Shown one piece after another: positions 34,701 through 46,500 of a stretch of DNA of 64,000 nucleotides. Position numbers and translations under genes: made by a program. This stretch comes from Bugulina stolonifera (lineage: Eukaryota > Bryozoa > Gymnolaemata > Cheilostomatida > Bugulidae). The DNA lies in NCBI GenBank assembly GCA_935421135.1, contig OW285187.1, forward strand, positions 29,468,929 through 29,532,928. The letters are read 5' to 3'. The stretch's first letter is position 1. Every line of letters begins with the position of its first letter. Under the pieces are notes generated by a model. It did not search any database, had not been told where the DNA came from, and saw nothing but the letters and a program-made list of their open reading frames with translations.

Positions 34701-37700
34701 TTCATATACAATATTATACTGTCTGTCAAACCACATTATAAAATGTCCTGCTGTTTTGTATCTAAATGTTTGTAATATTGTCTACAAAGTGGACATGATT
34801 TGTTGTCAGTTTTCAACTTTACAACACCTTATATGGACAAAACGTATGCTCAGTAAATTTACATAATCATATGTTCACTTTCTCAACTCCATGTCCGTGA
34901 AGACAAATGGTTTATATTCTTCAAATATATTGCAAAAGTATTTCCTTGTTAAATATAACTTTTAATATTTTCACAGATGATAAGCATTTTGAGGTAGGTT
35001 AGGGGATATGGAATATAGTATTCACTGTACTTTATTGATAGGGTTAGCTTGGACTGGACGAATCTGTGACAGGATGTTATCCAGCTCTCTGATTGAGGTT
35101 GGTGAGGTACTGAGTTATGATGCGAGTACAGCAGCGCATGAACTCGGTCACAGGTATTACTTACATTACATAGTTGGTCACATTTTATCCTACATGTACG
35201 CCACGTCACTCCTTGGTCACACAGTGCACTAAACATTTATTTTATAAACCATTCACATTGTACATAATGAATAGTAGTGGTTGTAGGAAGCTAGCTATAG
35301 GACTGAGTTTCTTCATTTTTTATTCTTCTTCTCTATTCAGTGCCCTTCCACACTTGTGTTTATTAGATTGATGATACTGCTGAACTACAAGCTATTTATT
35401 ATAACTTGAAGTTGTCTTCTCTTAATTCTATTCATTATATTATCATTTCTAATGATACTGCTTCTGTTTTGTACAATGATGCATATTGTATAACAGTTTA
35501 GGCTCCCGACATGATGGTGTATATGAAGGATGTCCTGACAACAATTACGTTATGGCAGCGTCAGGGGGACATACAACCTATCTGACCAACAGGTTCTTGT
35601 TCAGTTGCTGTTCACAGAGGAGTTTCTACGCTACGATCATAGAGTAATACGTAACGCTAATACATGCTATTATTGTCTTATATGTGGACCTATATATTTT
35701 TGTGGTATGTTTATAAATACAGGCACATACCTGGCGTACCAAATGTTTTATGCATCATCCTATGAGTAGGCCATTCTCTTGAAGTTACCCTCTCCCTAAC
35801 CATTTAACCACAGAATTTCTAAGTCTAAGAGCCCTTTCACATTGCCGCCTATACTAACTACTAGGGCGAGCGGCCAACCTAACCTCAGTTATATTATATA
35901 GTGAACTAGTAGTTGGCATAAACAACAGTCAGAAAGGGCTCTTAGCATCAAACGTTGCCGAAAGCCATGAGCTTTGCGGTGTAGACTTTTCAACTTGTGA
36001 TATTTGAAATGTGATAAACATAAATAGGAATACAGTAACCACTTTTACAGAGTAAATAGCTTCATTTCTTTATATTGGTACATCAATATATACCGAACTT
36101 ACTACACTGTAGTGTCGGTGAATGTCTAATGGAGGGAATGGCTGACCCAGATCATGACCCTTCTATAGATACCAACGTAGAAACTCATCTACCAGGACAA
36201 ATATTCTCAGCTGATGATCAGTGTTATATGGCAGAGGGAAGTAAGGCTTGTGGTGATGTAAGTAGTATATTGACCAAAGTGTATACGTGTATAATAAGAA
36301 GTGTATACAAATCATTACCTTGTGAGTCTAGCCGAGTCTAGATACACTTATAAGCATATATCTAGTGGGATGTTAGTTTATGCAAAGATTTGGATAGTTT
36401 TAGTAAAGTTTGTGTATTTCGTAAATACAAATATTTTAACTTTTGTTGCAGACTATTTATGCGATTCAAAATACGAGCATATGTTTGAACTTGTACTGTG
36501 AGTTGGCAAGTGATAGCAGCTTCTGCTATGCCACTCTGACAGCAGCTGCCGATGGTACAGACTGTGATGTAGGTAAATGGTGCATACAGAGTGAGTGTGT
36601 AGATAAGAATCAGACATATTCTCTACCAGACCAGAACTGTGATGGTGAGTTGTTGCTATAATGCATATACTTGTAGATGTAAACTAGTAAACTTTTATAA
36701 CATAATAATTTTTACTGGAATGTTGTAAACATGACTGTATACACATACATGTTTATTATCATACAATCAGATTTACATCATAATGTATTATTTTATCTAC
36801 ATGTATGATACTTGTGAGGCTAAAAGTAAAACAGTTAGCAGTTGCCACTTGCAAGCTATTATATTGCTATAATAGTATAGGGTTATCCACTCCTTACTTA
36901 ATTGCCTCAAAGGAGAGGACAACTTCATATTGTGTTAGTTATGCCTTGTAAGTTTGTTTGCTGACTTTTATTTCTCAGAATCGTTTTGTACAGAAAGCAT
37001 AAAGAATAAGAAAGATAAATAATGATCAATGATGTGCATTTATGCAAGCACTCATATTTTTACCACTTACTTACAGCATGGTGCAAAGTTGGCGTTCAAT
37101 TAGTTCTTTTGCTTTCAGTGAGCCAGTGCTATACAGGCGAATCTCAATGCTCTAATGGTGTGAATGTCGAAGAATCTGAAAAGTTTAGATGCTACTTTGA
37201 TGACTATAATTGTGACGGTATTCCGGATTGTTCTGATGGAACAGATGAGATCGGCTGCAATAAGACATTTTCCTGCCCACCTGGATATACCAAATGTCAC
37301 CTCGGGTAAGACAGCCTGATAGAAGATCTCTGAGTGATTCAGATTTATTGAGACTTTAACAAAAATTCCACTTAAAAGATAATCAGAATAGATGAATAAA
37401 GGATATAGCCTTTGTTCTTTATGAAAACTGAAGTAGGCAAAGTTGTCTTCTTAGCTTACAGTTGGATAACCCCATCTGAATTGCCCCAACCACGAAAAAG
37501 AATCTCAGTCTATAAAATCTGTGTTTAGTACTGTTCCTAAATGGAGAGCTTTCATCGACATTATATACTATTTAATTGGGGAAAATGTTGAGGCACTGGC
37601 AATACACACCCCTTCAACTAGTTGCCTGTGCATTCTGTCTATGCGTTTGCTGGTAAATATTTATGTCTTGGAGTTTCCGACACATTGATGATAAGCTTTC

Positions 37701-39696
37701 AAGATATTACCTTACTTCTATCTAGTTATCTTGATATATTTACTTATATACTGCAGAGCAATGTTTAATAGTTTAAGCTATTCTTTCTTTTTCTTTGGGT
37801 GTGTTCTTCCCTCGATTCTTTTTTGAGTTTCTCGGGAAGATCTTGAGGTGGCTTCCCGTTAACTGCCTCAGGTTTTATGTCAGAGTTGTCTCCCTTATCA
37901 TCTGCCTTTCGGCTTACTGCGAAGCATGCTGTCTGGTATGTGGTAGCAGACACCAGCTGCTCTTCATGGTTTAGAACCATGTATTTGACTAGTGCAAGTC
38001 ATGCAGTTAGTCTCCTGGAATTTGAGTTTTTTGTGTTGAAGGCAGACTAGAATCTTGTAGTTACTAACCATCATAATCATAGTAACTGTTACTAATCTAA
38101 CACTTATTTATATATATTTTCAGTAAGAGTGCATGGAAAGTACCTGCTCATGTACCGAAGTACTGCATAGACAACAGTTGGCTCTGTGATGGATATGAGA
38201 ATGATTGTACAGACAACTCCGATGAAAATGAACTCTGCCGTAAGTACCATGTATAAACAACTTCTAGTCTTACTGGTACAATTATTATGCATATGTGCCA
38301 TGCTATATAAGGTAGAGTATGAGATATTCTACAGTTCAAGCAACATGTGGCAGCTAATCTGTGCATGTATTGTGAGCTGGCATCTTGTCAGACCAGTCTG
38401 AAAAATCTTTGGAGGTCTGCTGCTTTGTTTGTATATTCCAATTATAGTGGTAATCCCAAACTACATGTAAGTATTCACTATACATACTATAAAACCAGTT
38501 AAATTGATGTAATTTGGCTACAATTGTTAACTCTAAAGTGCCTTTTACATATAAACAGCTTTTGGTAGCAATAGTTTACAGTTAGCTAATTGGCTGATGA
38601 GCCCTTTCACACTATGTTGATATTAGCTTTGCTGCTGTGAAGTTGTCATCTCTTTTCATTACATGTTTAGTTTGATCCTGTGTATGTAGTTATGGGCAGT
38701 GGAGTTGCTGATGACTTCACTGTTATCACATAGTGTATGCATGACATTCAGGGCTCCACAAGGCATCCTTGTCCAATTGAGTAATGCTAGTTCTCTCTGC
38801 TACATGTAGTACTCTAAGCATTTGAATCTGATCATTGTGACTTTCAGCAAGTACACCGAAGGCTCCTGATGCAATGAACACGGCTAATAGTACAACTACT
38901 AGTGCAACTACTAGTACAACTACTAGTACAACTACTAGTACAACTACTAGTACAACTACTAGTACAGCTACTAGTACAACTACTAGTACAACTACTAGTA
39001 CAACTAATAGTACAACTACTAGTACAACTAATAGTACAACTGCTGCAACTGCTGGTCGTTCTACAAGCCCTACATCTGGTGATAGGCCTAATGGTGGTAT
39101 GTTAGCTTTCACTGTTTCATCTATTCTGCTATGCGTTTATATTGAACTGAATGCATGTTTTAGCTTAGTTTAGTTTAGTTGTAGTCACAATTTATTTACC
39201 GCCTGTTAAGTGATGTCTACATGTACCTCAGTATTTTTATTTTCAATGTACATTGTATGAATGTGTAGCTCCACAAGATACAGTTTGTTATTTTAACCAC
39301 AATGCATCACAAGGTAAAGCAGTAAAGCTGCGGTTGATGAACTCGTAGCTGTAGCATCTTTTTAATTTTTGTCCAATTTAAAGCATGTAGTTGCCCTCTC
39401 TTTAGTAGTTGTCATTAAGAGAAAATAACTCCAAATGCTCAAAATCATTGCCCTTAGCCTGTGAACTGCAACTCTTCTCATTATGACGGCGTTGAGGTCA
39501 TGTTGTAGAGATATGTTACCTGTGTCTGTATACTGATGTCTGTGTCACTAAAGAAGAGGATTGTGAGAAGAAATGTCCAGATGACTCGGGTTGTATAGAG
39601 ATCGTTCAGCGACTCAACTCAGGTGTAGCCAGCATTGTTCAGAACTGTGTGTATTATACATTCATGTTGTCCTTTATACTGGCAGGTATTTTGTGA
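28756..39696 (+). CDS. Secreted ADAMTS-like metalloproteinase with two LDLa repeats, copy 1 (16 exons)
   Basis: Exons: 28756-28840, 29309-29649, 29761-29844, 30608-30722, 31810-32003, 32273-32350, 33261-33412, 34537-34580, 35042-35153, 35497-35643, 36113-36257, 36452-36644, 37119-37305, 38124-38239, 38848-39096, 39509-39696. Sum 2430 nt (809 aa), all phases fit. Residues 1-28 are a signal peptide (LAVLFVTVLLLAFSLSC). A cysteine-free pro-region ends in RRKR (216-219), a furin-type site. The reprolysin (M12B) domain has H397-E-L-G-H401-x2-G-x2-H407-D-G and a Met-turn NYVMAAS near 418-424. The cysteine-rich part ([27 protein letters not shown]) is ADAMTS-type. LDLa repeats span about 567-610 and 616-664, both with CDG..DC..D..DE calcium residues. 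A Thr/Ser-rich linker follows, then a small Cys module and a hydrophobic tail (YYTFMLSFILAGIL), perhaps a GPI signal. Thrombospondin repeats are absent. It should be an active extracellular zinc protease; the substrate is unknown. AATAAA lies at 39933-39938. Confidence 0.9.
29868..30005. repeat. ATGTACAT/ATAATATGTACAT palindromic microsatellite
   Basis: Repeated TAATATGTACAT units in the intron after exon 3 of metalloproteinase copy 1. The unit is self-complementary, so both strands give similar repeats and spurious low-complexity reading frames. Confidence 0.85.
30203..30302. repeat. Cluster of ACTGTATATACAGT-type palindromes
   Basis: About 100 bp of overlapping ACTGTATATACAGT and GTATACAGTATAC words, capable of several alternative hairpins. 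It lies in the same intron of metalloproteinase copy 1 as the ATGTACAT array. Confidence 0.8.
31476..31796. mobile_element. About 320-bp MITE with 34-bp terminal inverted repeats
   Basis: The left end is CATAAAGGTGCAAGCACACG and the right end is the complement of CATAAAGGTGCAAACACACG. About 30 of 34 terminal bases pair, running into GTTTTGGAGCGA. The interior is more GC-rich than its surroundings and has no reading frame of its own. The right end stops 14 bp before metalloproteinase copy 1 exon 5 (31810), so the current branch-point/polypyrimidine region abuts the element. Confidence 0.8.
32458..32655. repeat. ATACATGTACATACATAC microsatellite, about 18-bp period
   Basis: Near-perfect tandem units of ATACATGTACATACATAC run through most of this span and degrade at the 3' end. 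It lies in the intron between exons 6 and 7 of metalloproteinase copy 1. Tyr/Met/Cys/His reading frames arise on both strands from the repeat alone. Confidence 0.92.
33440..33800 (-). mobile_element. SINE-like element with tRNA-type box B and an internal 53-bp tandem duplication
   Basis: On the minus strand GGGTTCAAGTCC (33741-33752) is a near-consensus box B of tRNA promoters; box A is less clear. Further in are a hairpin-forming CCGTGGTG ... CCACCACGG pair and an ATA microsatellite. Two copies of CTCTGAAGGTGTGCRATTACTC are spaced about 53 bp apart (33480-33570). It lies in an intron of metalloproteinase copy 1. Confidence 0.55.
35826..35944. mobile_element. 119-bp MITE with TAAGAGCCCTTTC ends
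   Basis: It starts TAAGAGCCCTTTCACA and ends with the reverse complement (AGAAAGGGCTCTTA). A related single end, GAGCCCTTTCACA, occurs at about 38599-38611. It lies in the intron between exons 10 and 11 of metalloproteinase copy 1. Confidence 0.7.
38892..39035 (+). repeat. Coding 12-bp tandem repeat (ACAACTACTAGT), 12 units, encoding Thr-Thr-Ser-rich linker
   Basis: Twelve near-identical 12-mers lie inside exon 15 of metalloproteinase copy 1. Because 12 is a multiple of three, the frame is kept, giving a TTTS-type mucin-like linker between the second LDLa repeat and the C-terminal Cys module. Copy 2 lacks it. Confidence 0.93.
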
Positions 39697-40593
39697 AATG
39701 AAAAAATTTATGGTGACTTTATGAAGCTGTGATTCTAAGACTATTTTATATATTTTACTGTATTTACATGTATTTCCATTAATGACAATATTAACATAAA
39801 TTTAATTAACAACCATGATATACATATACATTTACACAGTTTACGTGCACGTTATACAATACTCATTCCGTGATGAACCTTCTGTGATAATACTCATATT
39901 TAACATATTTTTGTAGCTTAAATATAGAGGTTAATAAAGTATTTGTTGTGTATAAAACCGTAGCATGGAAATATTTTGTTGGTTTTGCACAGCTATTTTA
40001 CAAGCACCAGTTACATAGAAGGATAAGCCTAATGTACATGTACAATTATTTTGTGTATCAGACATGTGCTTACCTAATATTTCATTTTAGCTACTGTTAT
40101 TTGTATGAACAGGGCACTGCATGTTAGATGGCATACGTTCCTCATATAAGGCTAGGTTCAACATTAACCGACCATTTAAACAACTCCAAATGTATACATA
40201 TAGAAACAATAGTAAACAAATGTGATAAATACTTAAAGATAAACACTTTGCTCATGTACAGTAGGTTGGATTATTTATCACAGAGCATAGGAAAGGTTGG
40301 GATGGATATTGCACTACAGATTATCGTATTATATTTATATCCTTCTTTTGATTCCTTTTTACAAAGTAGAATATGTTCACCTTTCTTTCATAATCTCTAT
40401 TTCGATTCATTCACTTCATTCTATCACCACCCTCTCTTCCAGAAGGTCACTTTCTTTTATACTAACTCTGTTCATGTTGACCGACAATTAATACTAGACC
40501 TAGACAGTGTGTTTTACTATTTAAGGCAAGTTATTACTTGGATAGGTCAGTATTATCCAACATTTAGCACTGCTGAGTGTTCAATACTTCAAA
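39697..40593. other. Intergenic spacer between the tandem metalloproteinase genes
   Basis: 0.9 kb holding the 3' UTR of copy 1 (AATAAA at 39933-39938) and the promoter of copy 2. A 185-codon open frame at 40128-40685 overlaps the start of copy 2 in another frame and looks accidental. No other gene was seen. Confidence 0.6.
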
Positions 40594-43500
40594 ATGGCTG
40601 GGAATATTTCGCGTTTTATTATTTTCATGGTGGTATTTCAGCTTGTTTCTATTATTTCTTGCTTTCAATTACCTGCCTCAGGTAAGTTTATCTCTTTACT
40701 TCTCAAACATGAAATAGAGGTACACATCTGCAGAACTTGTTTCTTTGCAATTCTTAGTAGGCTATGATGTGCAAGCAGCAAATTTACTTCAAAAGTAGAC
40801 GAGTTGTGCTTGGTGCAAACTTGTTCAGACAATATTGGATATTTTGGTAACTTGTAGCAAAAGGCAACGTAGAGCTTCAGCTGCCTGAAGTAGTGGTAGA
40901 TCATCGTCCAATAAAATCACCCTCAGAGAGGTCTGACTTTGTTAGGAACCCAGACTATTCCAGTAATGAGTTTGAGGACCTTCAAGATCATGATGGAGGT
41001 GAAGAAGTTGATGAATTTGTTGATGTGGAAACTGACACACAGTCCAATGGTGATATGAGACTGACGTTTACTTCCCACCGCAGGGAGCACACTCTAGAGC
41101 TCAAAGAGAGTAAAGTATTGGCTGATATACCTGTGAATCTAGTCGGCAGCTCTGAAGAGTTCAACGATGAAGTTAAACAAAAAATGAAGGTTTGTTAGTG
41201 ACATTTATGTGTCTCAACTATTAGTGGTCAAAATTTCTGTTAGACTCGCCAACATCAAAGTTGAAAATGCATTTCACCGAGCTAGGAAATGTGCTTCATG
41301 CAATCACAAAGGTTTTGTTAATGTGAAGTAATGTGAAGCTTCTTGCAACTTTCTGGTTTTAATAGTCACCAAAATTCATGCTGTCTCGAGTCATGCAGTT
41401 TACTAGACATGCAAAGAAAATGTACTTTTCAAATCTAAATTTTGAAAATAATTTTGCCTGCTTATAGCATGGATTTTGTCACAATGAAATATGTTTGTGA
41501 TTTCATTTTAAAGGTGTAGATGGGAATGTTTTCCTGCTGTTTCTTTTAACAGGACATAAAAATGATGAAAGATGCTAAGCGAGGAGCCTTATTGGCCATG
41601 GAGAGGATGGAGGAACAGACAGAGCCTAGAGTTAAGGTGAGCTAGAGAGGTCATTGGAGTTTATTATTGTGTTAGTAGGATTTTAGTGACCACTTTCTTG
41701 AAGGTCATGTTTTGATAAATGGTACAGTCATGTATATTAGATAATACTGTTACTATGACAAAATATGGAAAATTGCAATACAATAGATACAGAGTGAACT
41801 AGAGCAACGTCAACCATATTCAGAAACTAGTCAATCATTCCCTTCTGGGGATTTGTATATTTCTTATGTTTTGTTCAGACTGCAGCTAGTCGCTATGGTA
41901 TCTAACGACAGTGTTTTATTGTTGTGGGCGGGTGTTTGAGCCACCAACAGGCCACCTGACGACATGACAGGACCTGCCGTCAGGATGTACATTGTACTAT
42001 AGAACCCCGACATTTACATTGCATTTACGATTACATCTTTTAGTGTATTCCTAATCTTGATACACTTGATCTTATAGCATAAATTAAGACTATTTCAGTA
42101 TTTTTGTGAAGACACCGTCAATCACTTCAGCCATCACTATTTTAATAGAAAAGCCCAGACCTTTCATATTATAATCAACATTATCTGCTTTTACTCTTGC
42201 TGATGTCTTGTATACCTTACCTGTACTCTGGAGTGATATTAAACTCTTACTCACCCGCACTTTACCATGCACTAGCTAGGATCTCCTCTGTTAGTACTTG
42301 AGGACTTGGCTATTGTTAGGCAGCTACCATCAGAGGAAGTATCAGTCATCACGATTAGCTTGCAATAGTTGAGTAATTTGAGCATAACACGATGTGACCA
42401 TAAAAAATAATTCTAGTAGTATGATAGTCTAGTAATTTGGGATGACACAACAAAGAAGAACGGGTTACGTGGTAGCTAAAATCTGTTGTACATGTATTAT
42501 CTTACTTACATGCGTTCACAAAATTATACCAAAACCTGGTGAACTGATAAAACTACTCAAACACACATGTCTGATGTTCCAGAAAGGAGTATTCCAGCTT
42601 GGTAAGCATCAGTTTGAGATGTCTGGTAATTCTCTGAACCGAACTAAAGTATCCAAACAATTTGTCAAAGATATAGTGTCCTCAAAGTCTGGTGAAAGCG
42701 GTTAGTTGTATGCAAAGTATATAATATTATGCAGTATTTCTGTGTCTGCTACCTTACTTCGTGTATCCAATTATTCTATTTTTAATACCTTTTCGTTTCA
42801 GATAAAATATTTTCTATGATTTCAATAGTAAAAGCATCATATAAGATATATTTATCTACACAGTACTGTGAATTGTACACCGTCACTGGAAATGATTGCC
42901 TGCATTACATACAGATACAGGCATTATATTACATGGTTTCTCCCCGTTAAATTTGTACATACTTTGTTGATATTTTTTTTATTTCTTGCCATTGCTTAAA
43001 AGCAAAGCTCCATTTGCATGCGTATATGCATACATACATGTACGTATATGTATAAGTACACCCATACACATACGTACACGGAATGTATGTTATGGTTATG
43101 TCTCATAGTTTCGTTTGAACTGCCAACAAGAAGGAAAAGAGCCATACCAATGAAGGTGACTCCGGTATCTGCCACAGTAGAACTAGCAATGATAGTAGAC
43201 TACTCTATATGGAGTCACATGTCATCTGGTAACGTCACAGCTCTCAACCAATCAGATCACATGATCAATCTCTTACTCTACTATGCACACATGGCAGACA
43301 TTGTTAGTATAGTTATTTTCTTATTTTAATGTCATTGTTATAGAGCATGTACTATTAGCAAGAATGCACACATGTTTTATTATTGTTTTCTCAAGATGTT
43401 AGATGAAAAAACTTACCAGCTTTACTTCCTACTACACATATGAAAGACATTCATGTACCGAAGTCAAGGTTGATATTAGTGGGCTACATGCACCCCTTAG

Positions 43501-46500
43501 TAGAGTCATGGGTCCTTCTACTATCCTCTACAGTAATACATGTCTGGTTTATATTACAGATAAATGGATACTACAAGACAATGTTGAATGATGATGTACA
43601 TATTAATGTGGTACTAGCTGGTATAGTAGTCATAACAGTAAGTATTATAATATCATTCATTACTATACACACAAGTACATGTACAAACGGTGACAATAGC
43701 CTATGTACAATGTATTATATGCACATTATAATATTTTACAGTAATGATGATTATGATTCTAAAAACGTAATATTATATGTATGTGGTATTAATGTAACCA
43801 TTGAATTCTAAGGATATAGCCTACCTGACAATGATAACTACACTGTAAGGTGGCTGTCTTCTATTATAATCTATACCAATAACAGGCACATTGAATTTAG
43901 TTATGCAGAATATTTGCAGTTAGAATTTTTTATAGTTGAAAATTTGTATCAATTATATTTTGCTGTGCCTATTCATTTAAAACACAAATGATTTAAAATT
44001 TAAAGTAATAATCTTTGATTCTCTCTAGCATACAATTTTCTTTTGTAGAATGACTCCTATTTGACAGATCTCACTGAAGTTCACCAGGTGAATGGTAGTA
44101 TAGACTCAAAAGACACATTATACGGCCTTGCCCATTGGTTGGACACAACCGAAGCTACCAACACTCTGCCTCGCCATGATCATGTGATGGTTTTTACCAG
44201 GTCAGTAGGTAAAGGCACCATACTGGTACACGTAGGTACATTAAAAAGTCAGTAATAGTTGTCGATGGCGGTGCGGCTAGTCCAAGGTTGTGCACGATGA
44301 CGTGGATAGTATGTAGCCTATGAGAAATAGCTGTGGCAATGGACCACATGCCAAAAAGTACTCCAAATAAACAAGCTTTTTATTATATTAATTGGTAATA
44401 TTATTTGAAGGTAAATCTATTTTACTGAGTGGTGTGTTGATTGATTGAATCTGAATCAAAAACTCAATCTATCATCATGTTTTCCTTTGACTGCAAGAAT
44501 GATGCATCTTTCCATTATACTTATTGAATTTCATGGTAGTTTTGTATCCTGATAACCATTTTATAACAGCAAATCAGTTTAATAGGGTGAGACAACTTCA
44601 CAGTTTTAACCTTGTTGCATGTTGATCACGTGCTATTGGTTCATTTCTCCATTTACTGGGCTAGGATCAAACATCACCTACTGTCTATAACTGTAGCATG
44701 GAGGTGATACTTACGTGTATATTATCCTACAGTAGTATAACTGTAGCATGGAGGTGATACTTACGTGTATATTATTCTACAGTAGTATAACTGTAGCATG
44801 GAGGTGATACTTACGTGTATATTATTCTACAGGTATGATTTGTATGATAAGAGGAGTGGTAAAACTAACCCTGAAGGTAAGTGAACATGTTATGTTTTGT
44901 TTCAACCAATAATGGCTAACATATTAAGGAAATCTAACTTATGAATAAGTTTCATAAGAAAATAAAGCTGATGCTATTGGTTTATAACCTATTAAATTAC
45001 AAACTGTCCACACTGCTGCCTCTTTCGCACCTCTCACCACAAAGTCATGTACATTTACTTATTATTGCCCTACGATTTACATGACATGGAGACGTTGCGT
45101 ATGCATAAGTGACCTTAGAATTTGTCACTGAGTAGTAACATGTAGATTTGACAAAATATTTGGAGTTATCATCCCAAGAAAGAACATAAAGAATTTGTCA
45201 CTGACATGTAGTTTTGTTCCAAAAGTAGAATGTTTGGAGTTATTGTTTTAACGGAAAGGACACGTTAATGTTATTGAATGAGAAATGATGTAGAACGTTT
45301 CTGGGGGAGATAACCCCAGAGTAAGCTTCCAATAGTGTTCTGAAACTGGAGTATTTTGAGACAAGGCGATTTTCAAAAATAGTAAATAAAAACTTTCAAC
45401 TCCCAGACATCACAGCATTATAACGTTTTGTATTGGAGATATTTGTTAATACAATGGATATCAGAGAACACAACATGTACTTTGCATGCTAAATTATGAT
45501 AAAGCATGCAGAGGATCTCTAAATAATTGCGAATATAAAAATAATTGAAGTATAGATACAATAGTTTGGAATTTGTTTCATTTTCAGTTTTTACTGCATG
45601 ATTCCATATTACATACCTCCCAATTTGTTGGTAGGTATAGCTTTTAGTGAAACAATATGCGTGAAAAGGCTTTCTGTTTCTTTGGTGGAAGTTAGCCGAG
45701 TGCTGAATGGTGTAGCTGCTGTCGCTGCTCACGAACTTGGCCACAGGTGAGATCTAGTACTATTAGCGATCTAGTGACCTATATTTATAAATAGCATTGT
45801 GTTTATATTGAAGTATAAGCTGCATGTATTTATTGATACTGAAATTGCTTAGACCAACTAATTAATATTTATTCTCTATCTAACAGTCTGGGAGATGGTC
45901 ATGATGGGCATGGTAATGGCTGCATTGATAAGAACTACATTATGGCGGCATATATAGGTAGAAATATGCACTTGGCCAACAGGTTCCTGTTCAGTTGTTG
46001 CTCCCAGAGGAGTTTCTACGCTACGATAACCAAGTAAAATATATAAAATAACTATAATATAGATAGATCTCTTTACACTGTGATATGGTTGCACTTAACT
46101 GCTTGGCTCTGAAAATTATTATTTTGAGATTATAATTTAGAAAAAAATAGTCGTATTAATACTTCTGCTGACTTACAGTCCTATTTGCCTATTACTAAGA
46201 AAATAATCCAAATTCCTATGAAATAGAATTGAAGAGCCAATGGGTATTTATATGATTGCATCTGAAAAAGCATATGCATGTGCAGAGGAATGAATGGTGG
46301 TAGCTCCAATGTGTAGCTTACTATACTCTAGTGTCGGTGGATGTCTAATGGATGGAGTGGCTAACCCAGGTTATAACCGCTCTATAGATACCAACGTAGA
46401 AACTTATCTACCAGGACAAATATTCTCGGCTGATGATCAGTGTTATATAGTAGAAGGAACTGAGGCTTGCGCTGATGTAAGTAGTAGAGAATGAATATGC

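Noticed and set aside
38726..39112. Val/Leu-rich minus-strand frame of 128 codons resembling a membrane segment
   Set aside because: It is the complement of the ACAACTACTAGT repeat in the coding exon of protease copy 1.
40128..40685. 185-codon open frame just upstream of and overlapping protease copy 2
   Set aside because: It runs in a different frame from the copy 2 start, is low in complexity (Tyr/Phe/Ile/Ser-rich as expected of AT-rich DNA), and has no recognisable domain; the exon structure of copy 2 explains the overlap.
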